From NCBI GenBank assembly GCA_030147755.1, contig JASBUW010000003.1:1-37501 (forward strand): a stretch of DNA of 37,501 bases. Reading direction: 5' to 3'. This stretch comes from Parachlamydiaceae bacterium. GTDB lineage: Bacteria > Chlamydiota > Chlamydiia > Chlamydiales > Parachlamydiaceae. Within the stretch, counting starts at the first letter, position 1; every line of letters starts with the position of its first letter. The position numbers and the translations under genes were made by a program. The notes beneath the pieces are model-generated. The model was not told the DNA's origin. It searched no databases and saw only the letters and a program-made list of their open reading frames with translations. Below, piece by piece: positions 18,108-28,200 of the stretch.

Positions 18108-18989
18108 ATGCATTTTCTAAAATTATTCTTTGCCTTCTTATGCATTGCATCAGGACTCTATTCTGAGCAGAAAGTGGTGCTTATTTCCGGAGCAACAAGT
18201 GGAATTGGACTTGCTACCGCCAAAGCTTTTCAAGAGAAAGGTTGGAAAGTATGGGTAGGCTTTCGTCAACATATTCCGGATGAACTCAAACAAATGAAGA
18301 ATGTGAATTTCTGTCATTTGGATGTAACAGATGATCGCCTTGTACAAGTAGCCGTTGACATGATTCTTAAACAGGAAAAAAGACTTGATGCTTTAATCAA
18401 TAATGCGGGATATGGTCTTATTGGTGCAGAAGAATGTGTAACGATTGGTGAAGTACAGCATCTTTTTGATGTGAATTTTTTTGGCGCGCTGCGTTTGATT
18501 CAGGCCGTTTTACCTACTATGAGACAACAAAAATCTGGTCATATCCTTAACATCAGTAGTGGAGTAGGCATTCACGCGCTTCCAGGGTTGGGACTTTATT
18601 CTGCCTCCAAATTTGCTTTAGAAGGCCTAAGTGAATCATTAGCTGCTACTCTTGCCCATTGGAATATTAAAGTTTCCATTATAGAGCCTGGTTTCGTTAA
18701 GAATGAATGGGGAAAACATTGCGTAGTAGGCTCACGTCCCTGCCATGAAGAATTTTATAAGAAACTCAATCAAGGCATCTGCCAAATGCTTTCTATCCCT
18801 CAAGGACAGCCATGTGAAGCTATTGCAGCTCTTTTAGTAGAAATTGCAGAAACACCTGAACCGCATGTTCGCTATCAAACAAGTGAGAGCATGAAAGAAT
18901 GGATTGCAGAAAAATTAGTGGATCCAACAGGAATGACTTCACAACAAAATAATCTTCATTTCATCCAGCGTCGAATCGAGACTAAATAA
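18108..18989 (+). CDS. Short-chain dehydrogenase with N-terminal signal/anchor
   Basis: The 293-residue classical SDR has GATSGIG (residues 28-34), NNAGYG (98-103), ISSG (149-152), and Tyr164 and Lys168 in YSASK. Residues 1-19 form a hydrophobic signal peptide or membrane anchor (FLKLFFAFLCIASGLYS) directly before the first Rossmann strand. That is odd for an NAD(P)-dependent enzyme, so a cytoplasm-facing anchor is as likely as export. The C-terminal region lacks the longer helices of membrane SDRs. An AGGA sequence precedes the ATG. The substrate is unknown. It is only distantly related to the SDR at 16499-17323. Confidence 0.87.
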   Translation: MHFLKLFFAFLCIASGLYSEQKVVLISGATSGIGLATAKAFQEKGWKVWVGFRQHIPDELKQMKNVNFCHLDVTDDRLVQVAVDMILKQEKRLDALINNAGYGLIGAEECVTIGEVQHLFDVNFFGALRLIQAVLPTMRQQKSGHILNISSGVGIHALPGLGLYSASKFALEGLSESLAATLAHWNIKVSIIEPGFVKNEWGKHCVVGSRPCHEEFYKKLNQGICQMLSIPQGQPCEAIAALLVEIAETPEPHVRYQTSESMKEWIAEKLVDPTGMTSQQNNLHFIQRRIETK

Positions 18990-19016
18990 TTTCAACGTCT
19001 ATAGAGAAAAGAAGCA

Positions 19017-19673
19017 TCATCCCAATCTTTCCAAGATTAAATGGGCTTCTTTCTCATCAATCAAAATGAATTGATGCAGATCTGGTTCATAAGAATAAAC
19101 ATCCGCACGTGCAATATCAAACCACCACCCATGCACACGCAATTGTTTTTTCTCTATCCGTTCGCGAATAAAAGGATAGCTGATGATATGTTCCATTTGC
19201 TGGAGCACATTGACTTGAGAAAGCTGATTATGTTTCGATAAAGAGGGGTTTACTATGAATCCATTCTTTATTTTATCTAAAGCTGCTTCCCCATGTTTTA
19301 GCCAAGACTCAAGATGTGAACAAGAATGAATATTCATTCCGTCAACAAGGGCTTGCATAGCACCGCATTCAGAATGACCACAAATAATGATGTCAGACAC
19401 ATTTAAAGAGAAGACAGCAAATTCAATCACTGCTAACGCACTGTTGTCCGTCAAAGAAGCTGAAATCGGAGGAATTAAATTGCCCACATTACGCAGAACA
19501 AATAAATCCCCAGGATTGGTAGAAGCAAAAAGATTAGGAACAACCCGACTATCAGAACAAGCAATAAAAAGAGCATCTGGTTTTTGTCCAAGCGCCAACT
19601 TTGCAAAGAGCGCGCGATTTTCATCCGTAAAATTTTTTCTAAATTCAACAATCCCTTGAAGCAGTTTTTTCAT
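19017..19673 (-). CDS. Beta-carbonic anhydrase, cytosolic
   Basis: This 218-residue protein interconverts CO2 and bicarbonate. The zinc ligands and dyad are present: Cys39, Asp41 and Arg43 in ACSDSRV, and His100 and Cys103 in CGHSECGAM. LFVLRNVGNLIPP is the typical following segment. There is no signal peptide, so the enzyme is cytosolic. AGAAGG lies before the start. A second carbonic anhydrase gene with a signal peptide is divergently transcribed about 200 bases away. Confidence 0.95.
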   Translation of the reverse strand: MKKLLQGIVEFRKNFTDENRALFAKLALGQKPDALFIACSDSRVVPNLFASTNPGDLFVLRNVGNLIPPISASLTDNSALAVIEFAVFSLNVSDIIICGHSECGAMQALVDGMNIHSCSHLESWLKHGEAALDKIKNGFIVNPSLSKHNQLSQVNVLQQMEHIISYPFIRERIEKKQLRVHGWWFDIARADVYSYEPDLHQFILIDEKEAHLILERLG

Positions 19674-19877
19674 ATTTTAGCCTTCTCTTCGTTATATTAA
19701 TCTTTCATGATCATATTATGTTATAGTTTATTTAGCTTTTCAATCTCAAATTCGTAAAAGAGCTCTCGATTTACTGGGTTTAAGATATGAAATCTGCCTC
19801 AAGGCTTGTAATTTATTTTCTTTAGTATTATCAAAAAATTTGACTTTATGAAGAAATTTATCAAAAAGGAGACATTA

Positions 19878-20552
19878 ATGAATAAGTTTTATATTCGATT
19901 GAGCCTAGCATTATCGCTTGCATCGATTCTATTTTTAAGTCCTATCTCTTCAGTTTCTGCTGTTGAAACCAATCCGCCAAAAAATGCCTTGGAAAGATTA
20001 AAACAAGGAAATCAGCGTTACGTGACTTCAACAACTGTTTGCCATGAAGATTGGACAGCAAAGAGAACAGCTTTGACACAAAATCAAACTCCTTTTGCTA
20101 TCATTGTATCCTGTTCCGATTCGAGAGTGCCTCCAGAAATCATTTTCGATCAAACTTTGGGAGCTCTTTTTGTTGTTCGCGTAGCTGGAAATGTGGTCGA
20201 TGATTTCGCAATTGGAAGCATCGAATATGGAGTCAAGGTTCTCGGAGCAAACCTTATCCTTGTTCTTGGCCATTCAAATTGTGGCGCAGTAGATGCGGCT
20301 TTAAAAAGCATGAAATTCGATAACCATATTCAAAACGTTTTAACAGCCATTGAACCTGCAGTTAATGACACTAAAGGGGAATCTGGAAACCTACTAGAAA
20401 AAGCGACCAAAGCAAATGTTAAAAATGTGGCAGACAGGCTAAAAAAGTCTAAACCAGTGCTTGCCGATTTAATGGAAAAGGGAACCCTACAAATTGTGGG
20501 GGGCTATTACGATCTTGAATCAGGTAAAGTCGAGTTTTTGGATAAGCCATAA
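19878..20552 (+). CDS. Beta-carbonic anhydrase with signal peptide
   Basis: The 224-residue protein starts MNKFYIRLSLALSLASILF and has a Sec signal peptide with cleavage near SSVSA-VE (about residue 28). Zinc ligands and dyad are Cys79, Asp81, Arg83 (SCSDSRVPP), His132 and Cys135 (GHSNCGAV). The ATG at 19878 is preferred over one at 19848 because AAGGAG lies seven bases upstream and the signal peptide starts correctly. The mature enzyme would be periplasmic, so it could supply bicarbonate or control pH outside the inner membrane while the neighbour acts inside. Confidence 0.93.
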   Translation: MNKFYIRLSLALSLASILFLSPISSVSAVETNPPKNALERLKQGNQRYVTSTTVCHEDWTAKRTALTQNQTPFAIIVSCSDSRVPPEIIFDQTLGALFVVRVAGNVVDDFAIGSIEYGVKVLGANLILVLGHSNCGAVDAALKSMKFDNHIQNVLTAIEPAVNDTKGESGNLLEKATKANVKNVADRLKKSKPVLADLMEKGTLQIVGGYYDLESGKVEFLDKP

Positions 20553-20566
20553 AAAGCATAATTATG

Positions 20567-20613
20567 CACAAATGACTTGACAAACCCAAATTTTCAAGTT
20601 GTTTGTGTATAAG
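20567..20613. repeat. Imperfect hairpin of the AAGTTGTTTGTGTATA family
   Basis: ATGCACAAATGACTTGACAAA and CAAGTTGTTTGTGTAT face each other with a few mismatches, just after the carbonic anhydrase gene. The right half is almost identical to the copies at 15947-15960 (minus strand) and 17703-17720. It may serve as a terminator for the upstream gene. Confidence 0.6.
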
Positions 20614-20639
20614 TTATTAACGAAGCAAGAATTAATGAG

Positions 20640-20802
20640 TAGATAGCACTACTTTGTTAAATTAGGGGTAAAAGGACAAACGACACCAAAGACCTTAAGG
20701 ACAAATTGGACAAAAGAACTTTTTATTTTTGTCCACTTTGTCCTTAAGGTCTTTGGTGTCGTTTGTCCTTTTACCCCTAATTTAACAAAGTAGTGCTAGA
20801 TA
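20640..20802. mobile_element. 151-bp palindromic MITE-like element with 6-bp direct repeats
   Basis: The element 20646-20796 has 70-base arms (20646-20715 and 20727-20796) with a single mismatch and an 11-base loop. TAGATA flanks it on both sides (20640-20645 and 20797-20802). The inner arm carries GAC words with steps of 7, 9, 9 and 9 bases; the outer arm GCACTACTTTGTTAAATTAG is unique to this locus. It lies between the convergent carbonic anhydrase gene and the four-gene operon, where it could terminate transcription from both sides. The 20553-20856 gap holds no gene. Confidence 0.82.
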
Positions 20803-20856
20803 CTTGTCCATAAGCTATAGAGCGCTTTTTTTCTCTATTTTCTCAAGATAACATTC

Positions 20857-22242
20857 TTATCCGTGCATTTTCTTAAGAGCAGAATCTTTAGATCTTCTTT
20901 CTCGTCCTGGAACTGAGGACGATTCTTGAACCTGCTTCAATGGTTTTGATCCAACAGGTAGTGCTTTCTCAATATGTAGGGCAGTACCCGACTTTTCGAG
21001 TAGGGACTTGAGGCATGAAAATTCAGAGCACCAAATCGTTTCTCTATCAAGGTCTCGAGAGGCTTTAGAAGCATCACTTGCTTGTTCAAATGAAACGAGC
21101 TGCATCTGCATTCTTTCAGCATCTTCAACAGCTCCAAGCTCAACTCCATAACCTTTTTCGTTAGGTTTTCTAACAACAATACGACCGTCTTCTGCCCAAG
21201 CTGTTGCCATATTTTCTCTGATTTCATAGCCGAGTTCGGATAATCCTTTCAGAATCGCCTCTCTTCTTGAAGTTCCTACCATAGCCTTTGTCTCTTCTTT
21301 AAGTAATGCGACAGCTTTATCTCTTAAAAGCTTTCCTGAAGAGATATCATTGGAATCAATAGCTTTTGTTAGCTGAAATTCAAGGTCCTTGGCAGGTCTA
21401 GATGATAATCTGAGCAATTCATTACGAAGCTCTCGCATTGAAGCAATAGCAAGCTCATTAGCCTTTCGCTTGTTTAAGTGATCTATTAGATCAAGAATAA
21501 GAGAATCGGTTAAAAGAGAACGACGGCTTGAGGATGTCTCTTGTGCAATCAAAGATACGCGAGCAAGAAATGGTTGAACGTTTTCCCCTTCAGCAGCTTC
21601 GATCTCAGCTAATAGCTTATCTAATCGTCGATTGATTTCTATAGCCTTTATATCCTCTTCTTGACGCATTTTCCAGTCTGCAAGAGACTGTAGTTTCTCT
21701 CCTTCTGATAGTTTTTTAGAGAGCTCTTTTTGTAGAGGAGTCATGCTTTGCTCTTCAACTGAGCTGAGGGTGTATTCAATCAATATTCGACTCAGAGTGG
21801 AGTTCATAGTAGCTAAATCTGTTTCGTTGGCTGTTATGGCAGAAGAGACTATATGCGATAATTCTTCTGGAATTTGACGTTGGTTGGCTTCAAAAGTTTT
21901 AATGAGTGTTTCTGCAGAATATTGTAATCGACGGCGCATGCTTCGTACTAATTCTGCTTTAGCAATTGCTTCATCTCGAATACGGCTCATATCGGCTTTT
22001 AAGGCATCTATTTCCGCAGTACATTGTTTTTGTACATCAAGAAACTGCTCACGTTCATACATTTTCACAATGGAAAGAAATCTTTTTTCTACTGCTTTTT
22101 CATCTTCATCCGTGATGACATTATAGTGAGAAGCACATTTACGCCATTGAGCAATGGTATCTTGAAAAGCCTTTATTCGACTACGACAAATCGCCATCAT
22201 TTCTTGTTTGGTCACAATACGTACAACTTTTGGACCGCTCAT
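20857..22242 (-). CDS. Coiled-coil protein of the four-gene AAA/rSAM/helicase operon
   Basis: The 461-residue soluble protein starts MSGPKVVRIVTKQEMMAIC, an N-terminus I recall from proteins encoded beside ClpB-like ATPases and helicases, though I cannot check this. Residues about 20-330 are almost wholly helical with heptad-like Leu/Glu/Lys runs, so a long coiled coil is likely. The region near 335-420 has a compact beta-like part (YEIRENMATAWAEDGRIVVRKPNEKGYGVELG). The C-terminal 40 residues are basic and Ser-rich. The ATG at 22242 has AGAAGGA seven bases upstream and is four bases after the helicase stop. It is the last gene of the operon. No catalytic motif is visible; an adaptor or structural role is possible. 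Confidence 0.88.
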   Translation of the reverse strand: MSGPKVVRIVTKQEMMAICRSRIKAFQDTIAQWRKCASHYNVITDEDEKAVEKRFLSIVKMYEREQFLDVQKQCTAEIDALKADMSRIRDEAIAKAELVRSMRRRLQYSAETLIKTFEANQRQIPEELSHIVSSAITANETDLATMNSTLSRILIEYTLSSVEEQSMTPLQKELSKKLSEGEKLQSLADWKMRQEEDIKAIEINRRLDKLLAEIEAAEGENVQPFLARVSLIAQETSSSRRSLLTDSLILDLIDHLNKRKANELAIASMRELRNELLRLSSRPAKDLEFQLTKAIDSNDISSGKLLRDKAVALLKEETKAMVGTSRREAILKGLSELGYEIRENMATAWAEDGRIVVRKPNEKGYGVELGAVEDAERMQMQLVSFEQASDASKASRDLDRETIWCSEFSCLKSLLEKSGTALHIEKALPVGSKPLKQVQESSSVPGRERRSKDSALKKMHG

Positions 22243-22246
22243 AATT

Positions 22247-25200
22247 TTATCCTTCTGAACTAATTTTAATAGGCGTTTCTGTAAGCACAATGCCTAGAGC
22301 TTCTTCAAGCATCTGTTTTAAACGATCCATTTCTTCTTTTCTTCGATGATACCAAGCATAGCTTGTCACACGATGCAGGTGTGGGATTTCCATGCGTAGC
22401 ACTTTGGGACGCCACACTTCACGAGCCCGCGCATTTTCAAGAATCGGATGACAGAGAGCATCACATTCAATTCCAATTCCAAATCGTTTTTTCTCAGTAT
22501 CTTCTATAACAAAATCGAGACCAAAAGCATCATTCTCTTTGATTGCAAATGGCTTTAAACCAAGACTTCTGATAAACGCTGCAACAGAACGGATGAAACC
22601 ATCTTTATCAAAATGGGAAGACATTTGAGCTGTGTGGTTTTCAGAGGCCATGCTATCGAGAGATCTACGAGCATTTTCTAAGAATCCATCACTGATTTTA
22701 GAGGCATAGTCACAGTAAGCTTGTAGATAATCTCGTGAATTTTTTGGCTTTTGCCGTTTAGAGAGAGCATCTGAAATTTCATTAATAGGGAGTGAGGTCA
22801 CAAGGACAATTTTTTCCCTGGCTCTAGTAATTGCTACATTCAAGCGGCGCTCTCCGCCTGTTTGACTTAGAAGCCCAAACTGTCTTCTAAATGATCCTTT
22901 TTCATTCCGTCCAAAAGTTGAGCTGAAAATGATCATGTCTCTTTCATCTCCTTGAACATTTTCTACGTTCTTAACAAAGAAGCTCATGTCTTCACCTCCT
23001 TGTTGACGATCTCTTTCATGAGAAAGAGCTTGGTGGAAGGCAGGATCATTGTCCGCGCGTTCTGCTAAAATATCTTCTATTAAATCAGCTTGCTTTGCAT
23101 TGAAAGTCACAACACCTATGCTAGGCTTTTCGGGAGACAACCATTTTTCAGCTAAAAGGTCGACTACTTTTTCGGCTTCTTGCCTATTTGTCTGATTTGC
23201 ATATATACCTTCTACTCGTATGACTTCAATAGGACGCATGTCTTGAATGACACTCTCAGGATGTCGAACAGGTACGCTCAAATGATTACCATAAAAAGCT
23301 GCATTAGAAAATGCAATCAGCTCTCGGTATTTGGATCGATAATGAATTTGTAACATGGATCTTGGCAAAACGGTTTTCCCAAGAGAAAGAAGATCGGAAC
23401 AGTCTTTGATTTCCCGGCGATTCCATATGTCCTCCATTGCATCCCGCTCTGCAGCACTCATCATTTCGTCTAAATCTTCATCATCGGAGACGTGATCTTC
23501 ATCATCTCCAAGGTGCTTCATAAAGACATTTGTAGGAGGCATTTGCTTTTCATCACCACTGATAACGGCGCGTTTTGCTCGATAAAGAGTCGGCAGGGCA
23601 TTTTCTATTGGAATTTGGCTTGCTTCATCAAAGATAATCACATCAAACATTCCTGCTCTTAGAGGAAGTAGCTGACTTGCTGTATCAGGGTTCATCAACC
23701 ACACAGGGCGAAGATGCATAAGCCCCATATCCCAACCTCGCTCGATGATTTCGCGGAGACGACGAGCCCTTGGACCTCTTAACCGTGTAATATCTTCCCA
23801 CTCTCCGGGATCTCTTACCTTCTCTATATCTATATTGAAGGCCAAAAATCGTTGATTCAATTTTCTAATTTTTGCATTGGATTTATCGAGAGTTTGAATT
23901 TTGCGTGAGAGTTCTTTTTGAGTTAGCCGTAAAAGGGGGAATTTCTGCTCCATTCGATCTTTCCATGCAAGTCGTGCTTCACGCCCAATAATTCGCCTGA
24001 CAACCGCTTCTAATTCCTCTGAAGGGTATTCTCTTAAGCCTTTATCTTTTTCTCGGAGAGTGGCAAAGATTTTTAATGCTTCTGACGAAAGATCAGCCGC
24101 TTGTAAACGAAATTCTTGGTAAGCAGATAGCACGGATAATGATTCAACAATTGGCTGGAGATCGGCCAGATTTGATTTGTTTTCTCTAATATTGACTCGA
24201 CATGTATTAAAAAAGGCTTCACAGAAAAATGAGGATAATCTATCCAAAGCATCTAGACTATTAGACCGCACCTGATGACGTGCAAAGGCTTCGCCATATT
24301 TGGTGACGAGATTTTGATAGGCAGGAAGCCCCGTTTTTGCAATGGATTCGACTTCTTCTTGACGCGGACAGGCATGAAGAGCAAGAATGGCATTCTTCGC
24401 TAAAGCGACTTCTTCTATTATGCGGTCAACAAGAAGTCGCAACTCTTTTAAGAATAGCGGAGCTGATATCTTCATCTCTTGGTAGAATGTGTCTAAAAAT
24501 TTCAAGATTGCGTCCCGTATTGGGCGTTGTTGAATTTCGAGCTCCGCTGCCTTCTGAAGTTGAAGGATTCTTTCGAGTGTTGGTGTTTCTCCAAGCTTTA
24601 TTAGGATGTTTTGGATACGCCGCTGCTTAATAAAGAGTAAGGGATTTAGGCGACTAAAAAATGGCTTTGGTGCACTAGCACTCTTAGCTAAAGATAACCA
24701 TTTTTTAACTGTTGATATCGGCAATTCTATTAATTTAATGGATAGATGAGGATCATGGTTTTGTAAATCTAAAGAAATGAGAGATTGCTTTAGTTTTTCG
24801 AGCTGTTGGAGGATCTCTATTCCCTTTGAGGGGTCATTTGGAGTGAACAGATGAAACCAAGAAGAGATGTTTTTCCAATCCACTTTTTTTAAGAGTTTAT
24901 CGTGAGATTTGACCCACTCTTGATGGGGAATAGGATCTTCAACATCAAAAGATACTGTTGATTGTTGATTGACCTCGTCTCGTTTTTTTTCTTTATCGAT
25001 GAAGGCAAAGAGGGTATGGATAAATTCATTAACCAAAGCGGTGTCGGGTGAGAAAAGCTTAAGATTTGCGAGGGGATTCCCTTCGAATGAAGAGGCAAGC
25101 CATATTCCAGCAAGAGAAGAACAACTCTCTTCAATTGCAGTTAATTGCGTCTGATTCAGATCCATTAAAAGTCTTCTTAATCCCGGAACATCCATGAATC

Positions 25201-28200
25201 TGATTTCATTGTCTTCTAGATCGATTAACTGGCCAAGCAAGATACGATAACTTAGACCGGTTGCTTCATCTATTGTGTGAACAGCTCCATGGTGTTTATC
25301 AATCTCTCTCTCGAGTTTCTCGATCTTCTCGGCGAGGGCATCACGTTCCCGTTCTACATTTTCTGATCGATAGGCTCTTATAGATTGAGCAATTCCTTCG
25401 ACTTGCGTACGAATGCTTTGGATAACAGAAATGCGATCTTTGTTTACATGGGTAATGTAGAAGAATCTATCTTGAAGTCCCTCAGCATCTAGCCTTTTTG
25501 CAAGAACTTCAAGAGCCGCTGATTTTTGACAGATAACAAGAACGGTTTGTTTGCGCCCTATGCAATCCCCAATAATATTTACAATTGTTTGGCTCTTTCC
25601 TGTACCCGGAGGGCCTTCAATTAAAAGACCGGGAGATTGACGAGCACGAAACACTGCTTTTTCTTGAGAAGGGTCGCTTTCCATAGTGAAATAACGATCT
25701 TTTTCAGGGATCAAAGGCAATGGAAAAGAGGTGATGGAGTCTTTATTGACCCGAAGAGCAGTTTCTAGACTTGTGCCAGCGGGAGACTGTTTTTTCATTT
25801 GATGCAAATCTTCCCCAATAGCTTGTCCCATAAATTCCGCATGAAAAAGGACGGCGGAACAAACTATTTGTCTGTTTCCAGCTTTAATCTTGTAATCGCA
25901 GTCTGGCAATGGACATAATATTCGCTCTCTAGGATCTACCAAAGTGCCAAAAGCATCGATCACACCTTCGGGACGGATAGAAGACCTACCTAAGAGTTCT
26001 TTAGCTGCTTCTACCCATTTTTTAGCTTCCTCTACTCCTATAAGACCTATCAGTGCCGGATTTATCCGTACTTCTTCTCTATCACGATCAAAGAAGATAA
26101 AGACTCTATTTCTATTCTCCATATTGATTTTAATTGGCCAAAGCAAAATGGGGGCAATTCGAGGTTTTGTTTCCATCGTGTCCGGTCGGTTGTCCCGCAT
26201 AACAAGGAAGGGGAATCCAAGATAAAGACTATCTATTCCTGTATCTCTTTTATAGGTTTGTGCATGTCTGACAAGGCGTCGCAGTTTTCTTTCAAGATTG
26301 GAATCATCTTCAAAGGCAGCTCGATCAATCTCTATAGGAGCCTCTACCCTACTGATTAAGTACTCGAGAATCGATGAGGCTTTTATTTTTTTTCCTGCAA
26401 TACTTGCAAGATCTACTCGCGAACTGGATTTTCCAATTAGCATTCTAACAAGTGGACCTCTTTGGGCTAAGCTTGCGGTACGTTTCTCGAAAAACTCCAA
26501 AATGGTAGAAACATATTGCTGTCGAGGCGGCTCTTGCCAGGATTCTTTAGAAACGGAGAGAAGAGCCAATGCTCTAGGAAGCGAAATTCTTCTTTCAATT
26601 CTGAAGTCATTAGCCCACTCATCCACACGCGCAATTCCACATCGTGAATAGTTTGCAGTTCGCTCTTCAATTTCCCGGTAAAGATCTCTTCTTGAAATGT
26701 CAAACCATTGTTGTGCAGCTAATCTGTCGTATGAAGAAAGGCCGGCTTGCGAAGCAACGGTATGTGCCTGATTTAAGATTTGTTCTGCCGATTGATACTG
26801 CTTAAGACTGGCTCCTAGCAGGATTATCAATTCTTCATCGGTAATTTTTTGTCTATCCATTAATGAATTTAAGCCACTGTGGTCTGATCCTGGATACAAT
26901 CGGCGATGAATAGTCCATTGGCGTTCTAAATTTGATCGGGAAGAAACAAGAGCTAATAATCTAAAACTCTCTTCACTGAGTTCGATTTCGAGATTTTTAG
27001 CTCTTTCTCGTGCTCTTTCCATTCGATCATGTAAATCGCAGAGGTGAAGCTCTCGGTTCATTTGACGAAGAAGACTAATGAGAGGGCCTGTAATGATTTC
27101 ATATCCTTGAATCGGATTTTGCAAAAGCCATGAAGATGTCACAATTTCTCCTTGATAAATCAGAGGAAGGTTAGGGTTCATCCACATCAAGGCTAAAGCG
27201 TGCCTAAAGTCTTCAAGAATGGAATCTATAGAGGTAGCTAATCGAACGCCTGCTATAATCTTAGAATCCATTTTGCGCTCTTCTAACCAAGTAGCTACTA
27301 CTCCTCTCATTAAAAGATCTTTAGCTTGCTCCCAATTTGCCGCTTCAGCAGCGCTTAAAGCATACATTTTGGGACAAACATAAGAATGCTCTTTGAACTC
27401 TAAAGCGGGTTCAATGCGATCTTCTTCAGAATGATTATCTGAAGGAGCTTCTACAGCTTCTCCAGAAAGCCAACTTTGTACTTGTTTCCACTGCCAACGC
27501 TGATCAGGATCCCGAGCTAATAATCCGCGAAGTAATAAATTAAGAGAAGGATCAATCCCTTTTGGAAGGGAAACCCCTCTTGTTACTACGTGGATAAGAA
27601 AGGCTTTTTCATGGATGCCATCAAAACACTGGCCATTTGTAATTAGCTGAAGAATAATCATTCCTAAGCTCCACCAATCGGAAGCTGCACTGATTCCTCC
27701 TGCAATTACTTCTGGAGCTGTGTAACGCGTTGAATTAGGTTGTGTGACAGTATCAAGATCAAAGGTAGAAAGACGACTAAATTGAAATCCAGTAAGCAGT
27801 AAATTCAAAGGAGTTCGATGACTAATTAAGATATTTTCCGGTCGAAGATTTCCATGACGCAGTCCATTTTCTGTAAGAGCACATAAAATTCTCCCTATGG
27901 ATTTTACGATTTGCCGAATCATTTCTAGGTCGGTAGACGTAGATATCAGATCCAATAAATTTGACTGAGCAATGAAATCTGTTACCTCATATCGACGACC
28001 CTGCCATTCACCATGAGCTAAAATTTCCGGTACATAGCCTTTTGGCAATCGCTTGAGAACTTCATAGATTGTTGAATCCGGGTGAGCATCAGGAAGGTAA
28101 AAAGTAAGAAGGGCTCGATATCCATGTCGCTCAACAATAAAAATTTCGAAAGCTTCGCTACGACTCTCAAGTTGATCGATAGCTGACCATCCATCAATGA

